This document shows, piece after piece, positions 35,401 through 46,782 of a stretch of 64,000 nt of DNA (positions within the stretch are counted from its first letter, which is position 1; each line of letters opens with the position of its first letter). Where the stretch lies: contig LS997566.1 in assembly GCA_000469685.2 (NCBI GenBank), positions 10,791,492 to 10,855,491 of the forward strand. The letters are read 5' to 3'. Source of the stretch: Haemonchus contortus (lineage: Eukaryota > Nematoda > Chromadorea > Rhabditida > Trichostrongylidae). Made by a program: the position numbers and the translations under genes. The notes beneath the pieces were generated by a model that was not told the DNA's origin, did not search any database, and worked only from the letters and a program-made list of their open reading frames with translations.

Positions 35401-38400
35401 CCAGCCTTCAACAATTATAGATAAGGCCTTTCGTGGAGGTCTAATTGGACTTGCTCACCATGTCTCTAGCTTGTCCTGCCATATCCTTGACCTGGTTACC
35501 AGCACTGTTTAGCTTTTCTTTGGCACTGTCTACATATTCATTGTCACTCAGGTCTTCTGCGAACTCTTCTGCCTGGAAGTTATTAATCGTGGAGCGTCAC
35601 AGAGGTATTCCTATGACTATCCTACCTTCCTCCTAGCCTTTCGTGGCATATTTTTCACTCCCTCCGCGGCTTCGCTAAGCTTCTCTCCAACCTTCAAAAA
35701 ATATAATTGAGAAGACAATCCGTGAAGAATGATTGTATGCGGGTGCTCACCTTGTCTGTGGCTTGTCCTGCGAAATCCCTGACCTGACTACCGGCACTGC
35801 TCAACTTTTCTCTAGCAGTGTCTACATATTCATTGTCACTCAGGTCTTCTGCGAACTCTTCTGCCTGGAAGTTATTAATCGAGTAGTGTCACAAAGATAA
35901 GTTCTATGGATGTCCTACCTTCCTCCTAGCCTTTCGTGGCATATCTTTCACTCCCTCCGCGGCTTCGCTAAGCTTCTCTCCAACCTTCAACAAATATTGA
36001 TAAGAAGACCCTTTGCGAAGAAATGAGTGGATGTGCTCACCTTGCTTTTAGCTTGTCCTGCAGCATCAGTGACTTTACTACCAGCATTGCTTAACTTTTC
36101 TGTGGCATCTTCAGCGAACTCTTCTGCCTTAAAATAAATAATCAAAAACTATAATAGGATTAATTTCTATGAATACCCTACCTTCCTCCAAGCCTTTCGT
36201 GGTATATCTTTCACTCCCTCCGCGGCTTCGTTAAGCTTCTCTCCAACCTGCAAAGATTATAATAAGACCTTCCGTGGAGGTCTAAATGGAATTGCTCACC
36301 TTGTCTCTAGCTTGTCCTGCCATATCCCTGACCTGACTACCAGCATTATTTAGCTTTTCTCTGGCGCTGTCTACATATTCATTGTCACTCAGGTCTTCCG
36401 CAAGCTCTCCTGCCTTAAAATCAATAATCGAATAGTGTCATAAAGGCAATTTCTACGGATATCTTACCTTACTCCTAGCCGCTCTTGCTGTATCTTTGAC
36501 TCCTTCCGCGGCTTCGTTCAACTTCTCCTTTACCGCTTCCTGATTCTCTTCGCTAGTTATTTTGTCTTTAATTTCCGCAGCCTACAAGATCCCAAATCAG
36601 GGCAGCTTCTACTTCAGACACTCAATTAGTTCCTCAGTTAGCTAGTCTACCTTGTTAGCAGCTATTTCTGCAGCGGTTTTGATAGCACTACCAGCCTCAC
36701 TTAACTTTTGCTTGTAGTATTCCATGTACTCTTCAGAGGTGTAGTGATCCTTCAGTTCTCCGGCCTGTAAGTGTTACGATAAGAAAGAATCATGCAATGA
36801 TTTCTCCATATAAAGAAGATTCACCTTGTTCCAGACCTTCCAAGCGATATCCCTCGAGGTTTCTTCAGCATCATTCAAAAGTTCCTTGTAGTATTCCATG
36901 TATTCGTCCGTGGTGTATTGGTCTTTGACATCTACGGCCTGTAAATTCGAAAATTAGAGGGTATGAAGAGGGAGGCAGCAGAACGGAATTTGCGTACCGC
37001 ATTGGCGGCCGTTACAGCAGCGTCCTTGAGAGCGCTTGCGATCAGAGCTAACTTCTCTTTGGCGTATTCCTTATTCTCATCCGTCAAAATGGCTTCCTTT
37101 AGCTCTGCCGCCTGAAAATTATAAACTAGAACGAGGTGAATGTGATGAACAGATCTACTCACCCTAGTACCAGCCACTTCCATGGCATCACTCAGAGCCT
37201 GGCTAGCTGCAGCCAGCTTTTCTTTAGCGTATTCCACGTTTTCCTCTTTAGTTAGTTCATCCTTCATCTCCACAACCTACAAGATCCGCAGATTGGAACA
37301 GCCCAGAGCACGAAACCATGAAAACTCATACCTTCTGGCCTGCGGTTCCGGCAGCGTCTTTAATAGCACCACCGGCATTGCTCAGCTTTTCCTTCGCCAT
37401 GTCGGTATATCCGGAGGCTTCATCCTTGACTTCTTCAACCTGTTCTTCAACCTGAAAAAAAGCGCTTTCATCTTCACCCTTCTGCTCATGCTTAGTGCCT
37501 TGTCGGGAAAATTTGGAATGAGAACTCACCTTATCACCGCCCAGACCTGCTACATTTCTCAGGGCACTTGCGGCATTACTCAACTTCTCCTTAGCCATTT
37601 CCCAGTACCCAGCATTTTCAAAATCGTCTTTCATTTCTTCAGCCTTTAACAACCACATTTCATAAATTTAGCTTTTTTTCCTTCTAGGAAAGGTATCTGA
37701 CTACGCTCACCTTCCCTCGAGCCTGTCCTGCAGTGTCTCGGATGCTTTCTCCTGCTTCGTTCATTTTTTCCTTGGCTGCTTCAACGTATTCGTTGTTATT
37801 GACGTCTTCCATGAATTCTCCAGCCTTAAACAACAGAAAATTAGTATTTTTGGAAGATTGAAGCACTTGACCACACGGTTTCTTACCTTTCTTCTGGCCT
37901 CACACGCGGTCTCTTTGGCGCTTTGTCCCGCTTCATTCATTTTTTCACCAAACTTCCTTGCACCTTTGCTACAGGTTATGTCATCTTTCAGCTCTTCAGC
38001 CTTCAAAAACGTCAAATTAAAATATTCGGTATAACTAAATGTTTGAACGATATGTATACCTTATTGCTGGTATTCTTGAGAAGGTCCTTGATGCCTATGC
38101 CGACATCATCCACCTTCTCCATTAGCTTTTCCCTGCTCTCCTTGGAGAGAGGACACTGAAATACTTGAAAAATACCTTTCTATCTTTTTTGCTATGGTAT
38201 AATTCTACAATGAGAATAAAACTTTGCACTGGCAAAGGATAATTAAGAGCGAGGATAGCCTCGGGGTAGACCCTTCCTGTCTGCGGCATAGGGTGGGGAT
38301 ACGCTTTTCCTCATGATAGACAACTGCCCGGACGAAACTGGTACCATTTCATTAGCTTGTAGCCTAACTTCATTGTTTGCCCCAGACTGGCATTGGTCAG

Positions 38401-38938
38401 GGATTCGAACCTGGGACCATGCGTGTATGATACAGCACCACTTGCCACTACATCACTTGCCCTTTGGACGGACATAAATAAACTGCTACCACGAGGTGAG
38501 CTAATGAAGGTTGACCCGAGTGATTACTAAAAATAGCTGTTCACTTTAAATGAATAAAAATAGACTGAGGAGACCCTGAATAGCTATATCGTAAACAAAA
38601 ACAATTTCTTTTTATAAAAGAAGGTCAAGCTATTTTAATGAGTGGAAAACTTCGAATTACATGTGTTTCGAGAGTACTACTATATGCGGATGGTGTGATT
38701 GTTTACCCAATCACTAACTAGGAGCAGTGCGGATCTGGGTAAAGAAACAATTCTAGGAGTTGGGAAATCGCGAATAAGGCAAAATTTCTACTTACTTTCA
38801 CTTTACCAGATAGAATGTTGAAAAATTTTCACTACTCACCTCATCCCTGTTACCAGTGAAGGATTCCCCTCCTGCACCACCACAGGAGGCTTGTGCGAAT
38901 ATCGTTAAGGCGATAACGAGTATTACAGTTAACTTCAT
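32413..38938 (-). CDS. Large secreted LEA-like repeat protein, nearly 40 exons
   Basis: Starts at the ATG at 38938. Exon 1 (38840-38938, 33 codons) is a clear signal peptide (MKLTVILVIALTIFAQASCG). Next comes a Cys-containing exon (CPLSKESREKLMEK) at about 38066-38155, then a long run of phase-0 exons. The last two are 32542-32652 and 32413-32487 (TAA). Exons are mostly 36-39 codons with motifs such as AEEFAEDLSDNEYVDSAREK followed by a LSNAGS block. In the middle third they alternate with 22-codon exons (GEKFNEAAEGVKDMPRRAKR). The product should exceed 1000 residues and be almost wholly helical or disordered and charged. It resembles nematode LEA-1-type proteins, but a signal peptide is unusual. 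A DAF-16-type promoter lies upstream. Two short exons look broken (separate entry). Exact exon number is approximate. Confidence 0.8.
33962..34040 (-). pseudogene. Damaged short exon in the LEA-like array (copy 1)
   Basis: At the donor, normal copies read AGGAAG then GTAGG. Here the minus strand reads AAATAAAG then CTAGAC, with no GT donor. Because all neighbouring introns are phase 0, skipping it would keep the frame. Confidence 0.5.
35078..35150 (-). pseudogene. Damaged short exon in the LEA-like array (copy 2)
   Basis: Same defect as copy 1: the donor region reads TTTAAAG then CTAGAT, and the exon body is more diverged (for example KIQHEGW). Confidence 0.5.
38389..38463 (-). repeat. tRNA-like SINE head or tRNA pseudogene
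   Basis: The minus strand has TGATGTAGTGGCAAGTGG (A-box-like) and GGTTCGAATCCCTGACC (B box) at tRNA spacing. The acceptor strands do not pair, so a functional tRNA is unlikely. Confidence 0.45.
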
Positions 38939-38965
38939 AGTTGCCGCAGACAACACTCTCCCTCG

Positions 38966-39197
38966 CTTTATATACCGTTCCTGCAAACCGCGCGTAGCTT
39001 TTGTCACGAGGAACAACCCCGCCTACAAATGATGAATCAAACCGTGGACGTAAATAGACGGAATTCACGTGCTGCAGACGTGTAACTCCGCCCAGTTTTG
39101 GTCTTTGAAAGACATCATCACGCGCGGGGCCTGCGCGATCTGCAGAAAGCAACATCAACAACATTCAGAGGTTGTTTACTACTCCGCATGGTAAACA
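38966..39197 (-). promoter_or_regulatory. Promoter of the large LEA-like gene: TATA, E-box, paired FOXO sites
   Basis: ATATAAAG on the minus strand at about 38966-38973, 30 bp upstream of the ATG. CACGTG at 39066-39071. TGTTTAC at 39173-39179 and GTAAACA at 39191-39197 form an inverted pair of DAF-16-type cores. Confidence 0.6.
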
Positions 39198-41970
39198 AGT
39201 TGGCCATCGATGTCAGGTCTTTGGTGTCTCGCGTTATACTGGCTCGTGACAGATGTTCAATGACCAGCAGACTTTGAAACCTCAGAAATGTGGGAATCGT
39301 GAAAACCACCAGGGGGGCTGCCACTATCGCGCTCTTCCTTCGCAATTTTTGAATACCAGATTTTTTAGGGAATCTGGAATCTCAATTTGGAATGACTCAA
39401 TTTTTAAGATACACCCTCTGGTGAAAAACCGGCGATGACTCGGAAATTGGAGTGCTACTGATTGTGAGCTGTTCATGAAGGGCAACACCCATGAAAAGTA
39501 CCTACCCAAAATAAGAATGTAATTCACGTTGCCTAGTTCTGAAAATAGGAAACGTTCCGTAGATATTATCTACGAAATGACTCAACACTCTTTCGTTGGC
39601 ACTTTCTTCCCGAAGGTGGCCGAAGAACCTTTATTTGTGGAATTCCTAGTGCGTCAAGAGTGCCTGCCCTCACAAGCAGCATAGCCGTCAAGCAGGATCT
39701 CGGTGTTGGAAGGGAACGAGAGCACTGCGCGTCTGGAATAGCCATTCATCTGTTCATATCCTTCGAATTGAGAACGAAAACGTTTACAGGCCTGCCCCTG
39801 CATCTCGTCCAGTATTCGGAAAGGCACATTCACACTCATTGATCGAGCCGTCAACCAGGATCCCGGTACCGATTTCAGCTGCCCGACTTCAGTAGACCTG
39901 AAAAGGCCATTCTGCTCTCTGTATACTGAGTGCTTCACTTCTCGATGCGGTCCCTGATAGTAGAGAACACTTCGGGCATGCTATAGCAAGCAGTTTGTAG
40001 TTTTTAAAGCAAGACTCAAGAAAGGCAGATGATGGTTACTTGCCTACAACATGTTGGCGAGTTCTACTACAGACATCGGGTCTCTAAATGTGCTCGTGCA
40101 GATTGATTTGGATAGGTGATTTTAGCTTCTCGTTGCACATAATGTACTGCTTACTCGCGTTGCACAAGGAAAGAAGTGCCGCAAGCCATCAAGTCTCAAT
40201 GCTTTCTCATTGAATGTTAGAAGCTGTCTTGATTAGCGATTTTCCAGGATACTGACGGAGTGGAAGCAGTAACGTCTGAACTCGTCCCTTTTGGGAGTCA
40301 TTGAGCTATTGAAAATCTTCGCGAACACGTTTCAAAAAACGTGAAACATATAATTCTTTCGTTAATGGATATGGAATTCATGAGAGATCCAATTAGTAAC
40401 CGCTCCGGTCCAAAGGTCACGACGAAGTCGCATGACGTGCACAAATATTGCCCTTTCAACAACGTGTTGAGTGAACCTGACCACATGCTCATCCTGCTCA
40501 TGAGAAGCCCAAGTCTCCGAGAAGTAAGCAAAGGGAAGGAAAAAAACAAACACAGTTGAAAGGATATTTCGAATCTGTGGGAAGGCACAGTATCTTATCT
40601 AGCACTTATTTATGTAATGAATTAGATGCTACGTTTTAGTGATGTGATTGAATAGTCCGCTTTGTTTAAGCATGAGTCTACTCTCCTAACCACTCGGCCA
40701 TCCTTGGCCCCCCGGATTTTACTCAGCCTCAGGTTAGCAGAGGAGATCAAGCTGATTTACAACCTTTGCCAAGAAAAAAAAACGTTCGATCAACAATGTG
40801 AACCAAATATAAAGCTACGAAGTCACCCGAAAATTTAGTGCAGAATCACAGCACGAGTTCTATGGACAGTATGGGAGGGTTAGCGAAGAGCGAACCACCT
40901 CAGCCAAAAAACTTAGGGCTATGTCTCGTCTGTGAAAAGGATCAGTTACCGAGTCATGACTGCCAGGATAGAGACAAAGAAAGGTTCCTGAACAACACTA
41001 TCCATGTATAACACCAGCTATCCCGATCCCGAAAAGGCTTAGCTCTATCTGAACTTTTACAAAGCCGTAAGGCTAGTTTCGGGAGATTACCATCCACTCA
41101 TATCGGGTGATCTGGAAGGCCACGTTGGAACTAAAACGAGTAGTGCAGAAAGCGTTGATGGGGTAGAGCAATAGGAGCCAGAAATGAAGGAGGAGGAATC
41201 TCCTAGACAGCCAAAGATCTAGCAGTTCGCTCTGCTTTCTCCTCGGACCGGAACACTCAAAAGGTATTTACAGCAGCGTAGGGAAAGTAACGGGAGTCGA
41301 CCATGTATTCGTAAGGCTATCCTCTTCCAAATCGTAAAGAACATCTAGTTCCTACTGGGGTAAGAATGGGCCCGGCAGCTCATAATTCTTCTAATAAATA
41401 CAGTTATCGGGCTCCCTGAGGGAGCCTAGGTTAGAAGTGAGGGAGAATCCCTGGTGGAAGCTGCTTCAAGCTCGGAAGGGAAGATTTCAGCGAATGATAC
41501 TGGAAGCTGGCCTCTCAGATCTCCAAGGATCGATCCAGCTTACAAGGAGGCGCACTGTAAGGTCAGGTAAAGATTGCAAAAGTAGTACTGAAGGGACTCG
41601 AGCTGCGGCATGGATAAAGAAGCAGAGAACGATGAAATAGTGGGTGGACGGTAATTCTCCCCGAATTCCCCCAGCAAGCGGCAGTTGTTCTGCGTCGGCT
41701 ACCTATCCTTCCAGTGGGGATTCAATCGTCCCTTGCACAGTGAGCGATAGCGCGCGTTCGGATGCGGAGGCGCGATTTTGGGAGAAACGTTCTCACACCC
41801 AGAAATAGTCCTTGGAATTAAACTACTCCAAAAAACCTTCAGATGTTTGTCCAGTCTTTTGGAAATTCGCATACGCAGTACGACTGAAGAAGCATTTGGT
41901 CGAAGATTTTTGACTGCTAGTGTATGTGTCAAGGTATCTCAAGTTATCGGATATCTGCATTGTTTATTTA
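39198..41970. other. Upstream part of tandem unit A, no supported gene
   Basis: Short ORFs only. Much of 40.1-42.0 kb reappears at 47.7-49.7 kb. Around 40688-40699 the minus strand reads GGCCGAGTGGTT, a tRNA-Ser-like A box, repeated near 48310; no B box follows, so no tRNA is called. Confidence 0.5.
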
Positions 41971-41977
41971 CAATGCT

Positions 41978-42097
41978 CACGTGCTCACTAGATTCCTGAG
42001 AGACTCCTTTCCATAATAGACAACAGTGTTCGACGGTCACGGGGCCACCTCGGTTTTTGAAACTGCGTAAACGTAAACAAACGGCCCCGATATAAAG
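41978..42097 (+). promoter_or_regulatory. Promoter of LEA-like gene A: E-box, FOXO core, TATA
   Basis: CACGTG at 41978-41983, GTAAACA at 42073-42079 and TATAAAG at 42091-42097. The same three elements in the same order and spacing precede genes B and C. Confidence 0.65.
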
Positions 42098-42333
42098 ACC
42101 AGCCGGCTGCGTTGATGGCCAGAAGAGGCGGTCTCCTGCTCCTTGTAGCCTGAGTCGCTTGTTTTCCTTAGTCTTGTGATGTTTATTTTTGGAAAGGCCT
42201 CTTAATGCGAATATACGTCTACTTTCATTTAAATTACTATATTGTTGTTCTCGTTCTTGTTATTTTGTTCATGTTTACTCGAAATTTCCTTTCGATACCG
42301 TGATTACATTCAGATACCAAACAATTAACAAAA

Positions 42334-42896
42334 ATGAGCTATAACGAGACTACTGCGATGCAGCCATCTGAGGAGCTACGATTAGTCGACGGTCCCACAA
42401 ATAGGTGTGGACGCTACCAGGAACCTGACTGCACTAATAAGGGTCAGGGCTTCGGAAGTGCTGCCAAGGAAAAGTTACACGATGCCGGTCAGGCCATCAA
42501 GCACACCGCAGAGAACATTGGTGATAAGGTAAGTCGACCAGATTGCTTTTTTTTTGAGCTTGCCTATTGTCTTTTACCGGATGGACTACGCACACTAACG
42601 TAAAACAGAGTCATGAATTCCTGATCCTAGCTCCACCCATTTCAATGCACGCCCCGCCCACTGTAATCATTTAGCGTTTTCTCTCAACAAAATTCAGCCA
42701 TTTTTTTGGACCCTAAAAAGCTTTGTTTTCAGCTTACCCCTGGCCCACCTGATGTGCCTATTATCAAACTTTGTGACAGTTAGACAGATTCGAGTATGAT
42801 ATATTTATAGAAAGGACATCATTTCAGGCTGGAGAACTGAAGGACAAGGCCATGAACAAGATCCAAGAAGGAGCGGATGCTATCAAGAGCCACTGA
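42334..42896 (+). CDS. Small LEA-like protein, tandem copy A
   Basis: Exon 1 is 42334-42528 (65 codons) and exon 2 is 42828-42896 (23 codons with TGA), 87 residues. Exon 1 starts MSYNETTAM and has a neutral Pro/Arg-rich lead (GRYQEPDC) before the LEA-like core SAAKEKLHDAGQAIKHTAEN plus IGDK. Exon 2 is AGELKDKAMNKIQEGADAIK, ending SH. No signal peptide, so probably cytosolic. The acceptor ATTCAG 20 bp before the ATG suggests a spliced leader or a 5'-UTR intron. The same last exon is used in copies B and C and at 61 kb. A protective role in stress-resistant larvae is inferred. Confidence 0.78.
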
Positions 42897-44278
42897 TGAG
42901 GCAACTAAGAAACCGTTTCCTGTACATACGTAACTAAGTCTGGTTATCTGCAGTATTAAGTAATATCAGAAGGATTAAGAATATTTGTAGCACATGATAA
43001 TGTCAGGGAAAGACTATTAGCTAGATTAAGCAAGAAATAGCAATAGCAATAGCTGGGAAAATCATTATTTTGGTTTTTTTTTCTAAATATTGGATGTTGT
43101 ACTGTTGTGGTGGTTTGCGTATTTTTGTGTATACTTGAACTGTAGACTTGTACTTTATTTTCACTGTCTGAACTATTTCCACTGATGAAAATAAATCTTT
43201 TCCGAGGAGCATAGTAGGGCACTGGTGATTACGAGCAGCAAACAAATGGCAAACTTGGCGCTGAATAGCTTCGATCTTGAAAAAGTTCTTCGCACACGGA
43301 TTGAATCTATTCTAACAGATTTTACATCAAGAGAAGTGCCGGAGACGTCGGCCTCTTCATCAACTTCTGAAGGGCCCTGGTAGGTGATCGAGAAGAAGAA
43401 AGTTGTGCTACGTATATTCTTCTATCCTCTATTAGGTTATCAGTCACAGCGTAATAAGCGTTGCAGGAATCCTATTTTCAATTTAGGCATGCAGAAGTTT
43501 GGAGTCAAAGTCAAAGGGGAATATTCAACCAGATGCCCACATCAGCAAGTCACGACATATTGAGCCATACCGTGCCCGGACCCGCGAAAAACGGAAAAAT
43601 TGTTGAGTTGACTCAACAGCTAATGAACATCTCGCTCCTATTTGTCTCGGACTACAGCTTTGAAAAAGGTGAGCTTGCTGAAGTTTTGCCCCAAAAAAGC
43701 CTAGTTTTCGCGGGGTAGAAGAGGGAAGTGGGGGAGAATCCCATGGTGGAAGCTGCTCCAAGCTTGGAGGGGAAGATCCCAAGCGAATGATACTGGAAGC
43801 TGTCCTCGCAGTTCCCCAAGGATCGATCCAGCTAACAAGGAGACGCACTGTAAGGTCATGCTAAAGTATGCAACAGAAGCACTGAAAGAGACTCCAGTTT
43901 ATGGTATGGATGAAGAAGCAGAGAACGATGAAATAGTGGGGGGACGGTAATTCTCTCCGAATTCCTACAGAAATCGGCAGTGGTCCCCTGGCAGCTACCT
44001 ATCCTTCCAATGAGAATTCAATCTTCTCATCTTCTCTTTCATAGCGAGCGATTGCGTGCGATCGGATGAGGCGATGCGATTTTCTGGGAGAAGTTCTCAC
44101 ACACAGAAATAGTTCTTAGAATTAAACAATTACCAAAAAACCTTCAGATGTTCGTCCACTCATTTGAAAATTCGCATACGACAGTACGACTGAAGTAGCA
44201 TTAGGCCGAAGTTTTTTGAGCTCCGTATGTGTCGAGATCTCTAGTCACCGTATATCTGCTTTGTTTGATTAGAATGTT

Positions 44279-44400
44279 CACGTGCTCACCAGATCCTTTA
44301 GCGACTCATTTGTATACTAGACAACAGTGATCGACGGTCGCGGGGCCACCTCGGTTTTTGAAACTGTGTAAACGTAAACAAACGGCGCCCGTTATAAAGA
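44279..44400 (+). promoter_or_regulatory. Promoter of LEA-like gene B
   Basis: CACGTG 44279-44284, GTAAACA 44374-44380 and TATAAAGA 44393-44400. The Tc1-like element lies between this promoter and the start codon at 46216. Confidence 0.65.
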
Positions 44401-44517
44401 CCAGTCGGCTGCGATGATGGCCAGAAGATGCGGTCTCCTGCTTCATGTCGCCTGAGACACTTGTTTTCCACAGTCTTGTGATGTTTATTTTTGGAAAGGC
44501 CTCTTAATGCAAATATA

Positions 44518-46095
44518 CAGTACCGTTCAAAAAGAAATCACCTTCAACCTTTTTTGCCGTAACTCATGTCAAACTCAATGTTTTTGACTGATTTTTTGGT
44601 ATGTTGTCAACAGCAATGATATTCAATGTATCCATCACAGAACTCACGAAACCCCTTTTTATTTCGTTTAAAAGGCTAGTTTTCACATTTTTTCTGAACA
44701 GGACAAAATAACATCAGTTTCATTAATTTAATATAAATCGCTTGACTTGAACGCCTTCACCATGAGATTATAATCTAACTAACTACTAGTCTTACACTTT
44801 GTAGTGAAGCCGTCGCCATCGATGACGGCTTGGTATCTGCGGGGCATTGGTTCGACCAAGTTGTCGATCAGGCACTCACCGATTCCCTTCCATTCCTCTT
44901 CAAATAGGCCAAATTTCTGAGCAGCATTTTTGACTGTTTTATCGGCTATCTTTTTCTTGTGTTCTTACCACGAGGGTCCACTAATATTTAGGTCAGGATA
45001 CTGGCTAGGTGAGTCAAGGCATCGAATTTCCCGATGGGTCAACCACTCGCGCGCCCCTTCTAGATCTGTGTCTGGGGTCGTTATCTCACTGGAATTAAAT
45101 TTCCTTCCGTGCACACGACGGGGGAAAGGTAGCGTGGATTTTTCCAAAATGTCTACGTACATCTGCTAGGCCGCAGTGGTGAGAATATGTTGCATGGACC
45201 CCATGCTTAGACTCGGAGACCATCCCTGAACCAATACTGAGCCGGCACCATACCTGACAGTTGTCAAATGGTACTTGGGGTCGGAACTTGTGTTTTAAAA
45301 GGTCGTCTACGGACGAAACTCGAGTGAACCAAGCAAAACAATCTTTGACTAGTCGCTCTAGATGACTTCGCGTCATTGGTTGAAGGTCCAATGAAGGTGC
45401 TCACGCGCCCATTAAAGTCGAGCTCGTCTGTTTTTTCAGAGATCCAGATACTTTTTGACAAGTCTTCCTCCATACATTCCAGCAACCCACAGGTGTCTGT
45501 TGATGGTACCTCTACATGGTAGCGACGTCGCCGTCGTCGATATTTCGGCCATTATATCGGAAGATGCTCGTCTGGGATCTTGAGCCGATGCACAAATGAT
45601 ATTCCTATCGTCCTCAGGAGCGGCAATCCGTAACCTTTCCGAGCTGGTTCGCTTGATTGGGCCTATGAGAGACTCAATACCTTTGATAGCCTTCGTAATC
45701 GTAGACACTGGTACAGCAAACAGTCTTTGATGTTGAGCATGGGTCAGTTTCTGCTTACTGCCTCTGGCAATGGCGGAGAGCTGCTCCAAGCTTAGAAAGC
45801 GATAGCCAGAGTTTTGTCTCTTCACTGAGAGCGATTAGCTAACAGTATAGAAAGATCACCAATATTTCTAGGCTCGAAAAACACAATGAATCTTACCTAG
45901 ACAACATGCTCCTTTCGCAAGTTTTTTGAAAAAAAATTCACCTACATGGCCGGAAGTGAGCTACCGCTAATTCTGCATAGCAGGAGAGTCGGTAATGTTT
46001 GATAAGTGTGCTGTCAAAAAATCGGGTAAAACGATTGAGTTCAAAATGAGTTATGGCAGAAAAGGCTCAAGGTGATTTCTTTTTGAACGGTACTG
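44518..46095 (-). mobile_element. Tc1-like DNA transposon, 1578 bp
   Basis: Terminal inverted repeats start CAGTACCGTTCAAAAAGAAA and extend to about 27 bp. TA duplications flank both ends (44516-44517, 46096-46097). Units A and C give the empty site (AATATACGTCTA). It codes for a transposase on the minus strand. Confidence 0.92.
44793..45825 (-). pseudogene. Tc1-like transposase, frameshifted
   Basis: The N-terminal part (45436-45825, 129 codons) has a helix-turn-helix-like region (FAVPVSTITKAIKGIE). The middle continues in other frames (45095-45391, 45264-45485). The C-terminal end, about 44793-44960, reads EEEWKGIGECLIDNLVEPMP then RRYQAVIDGDG, the usual Tc1-family tail. No single frame joins these, so it is inactive or misassembled. 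Confidence 0.7.
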
Positions 46096-46215
46096 TACGT
46101 CTACTTTCATCAGAAATAGTATATAGTTGTTCTCGTTCTTGTTATTTTGTTTATGTTTACTCGAAATTTCCTTTCGACACCGTGATTACATTCAGATACC
46201 AAACAATTAACAAAA

Positions 46216-46782
46216 ATGAGCTATAACGAGACTGCTGCGATGCAGCCAGCTGATGTGCTACGATTAGTCGACGGTCCAATAAACAAGTTTGGACGCTACC
46301 AGGAACCCGACTCCACTGACAAGGGCCAGGATTTTGGAAGTGCTGCCATGGAAAAGCTAGATGTTGCCATCAAACAGGCCACAGAGAACATCGGTGATAA
46401 GGTAAGTCGTCAAGTTTGCTTTTTTCTTGTGCTTACCTATTCTTTTACCGGTTGGACTACGCACACTAACGCGTTCAACACAACAAAGTTAAACAGAGTT
46501 ATGAATTTCTGATCCTAGCTCCACCCATTTCAATGCACGCCCCGCCCACTGCAACCATTTAGCGTTTTCTCTCAACAAAATTCAGCCATCTTTTGAACCC
46601 TGAAAAATCTTTGTTTTCAACCCCTGGCCCACCTGATGTGCCTATTATCGAACTTTGTGACACTTAGACAGATTCGAGTATGATATATTTATATAGAAAG
46701 GACATCATTTCAGGCTGGAGAACTGAAGGACAAGGCCATGAACAAGATCCGAGAAGGAGCAGATGCTATCAAGAGCCACTGA
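46216..46782 (+). CDS. Small LEA-like protein, tandem copy B
   Basis: Exons 46216-46401 (62 codons) and 46714-46782 (23 codons with TGA), 84 residues. Same plan as copy A, but the HDAG part of the core is lost (AAMEKLDVAIKQATEN), a 3-residue shortening of the most conserved motif. The Cys residues of copy A are replaced by Phe and Ser. The Tc1-like element lies upstream in the leader. It may be expressed less or differently from A and C. Confidence 0.74.

Larger units (their letters stand above)
33530..36440 (-). repeat. Tandem exon-pair array inside the LEA-like gene
   Basis: About ten copies of a unit of 270-300 bp. Each has one 114-nt exon (or a shortened form), an intron, one 66-nt exon and an intron, encoding about 60 residues. 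Introns share sequences such as CTTCAACAATTACAGATAAG. Two units 1.12 kb apart share a lesion, implying a four-unit higher-order repeat. Confidence 0.85.
40137..43250 (+). repeat. Tandem segmental duplication, unit A
   Basis: Contains the LEA-like gene at 42334 and about 2 kb of upstream sequence. Marker words such as AGAAGTGCCGCAAGCCATC (about 40172) and CGAAGTCGCATGACGT (about 40423) recur in unit C. Confidence 0.7.

Noticed and set aside
38389..38463. Functional tRNA gene
   Set aside because: The acceptor strands do not pair and the variable region is irregular.
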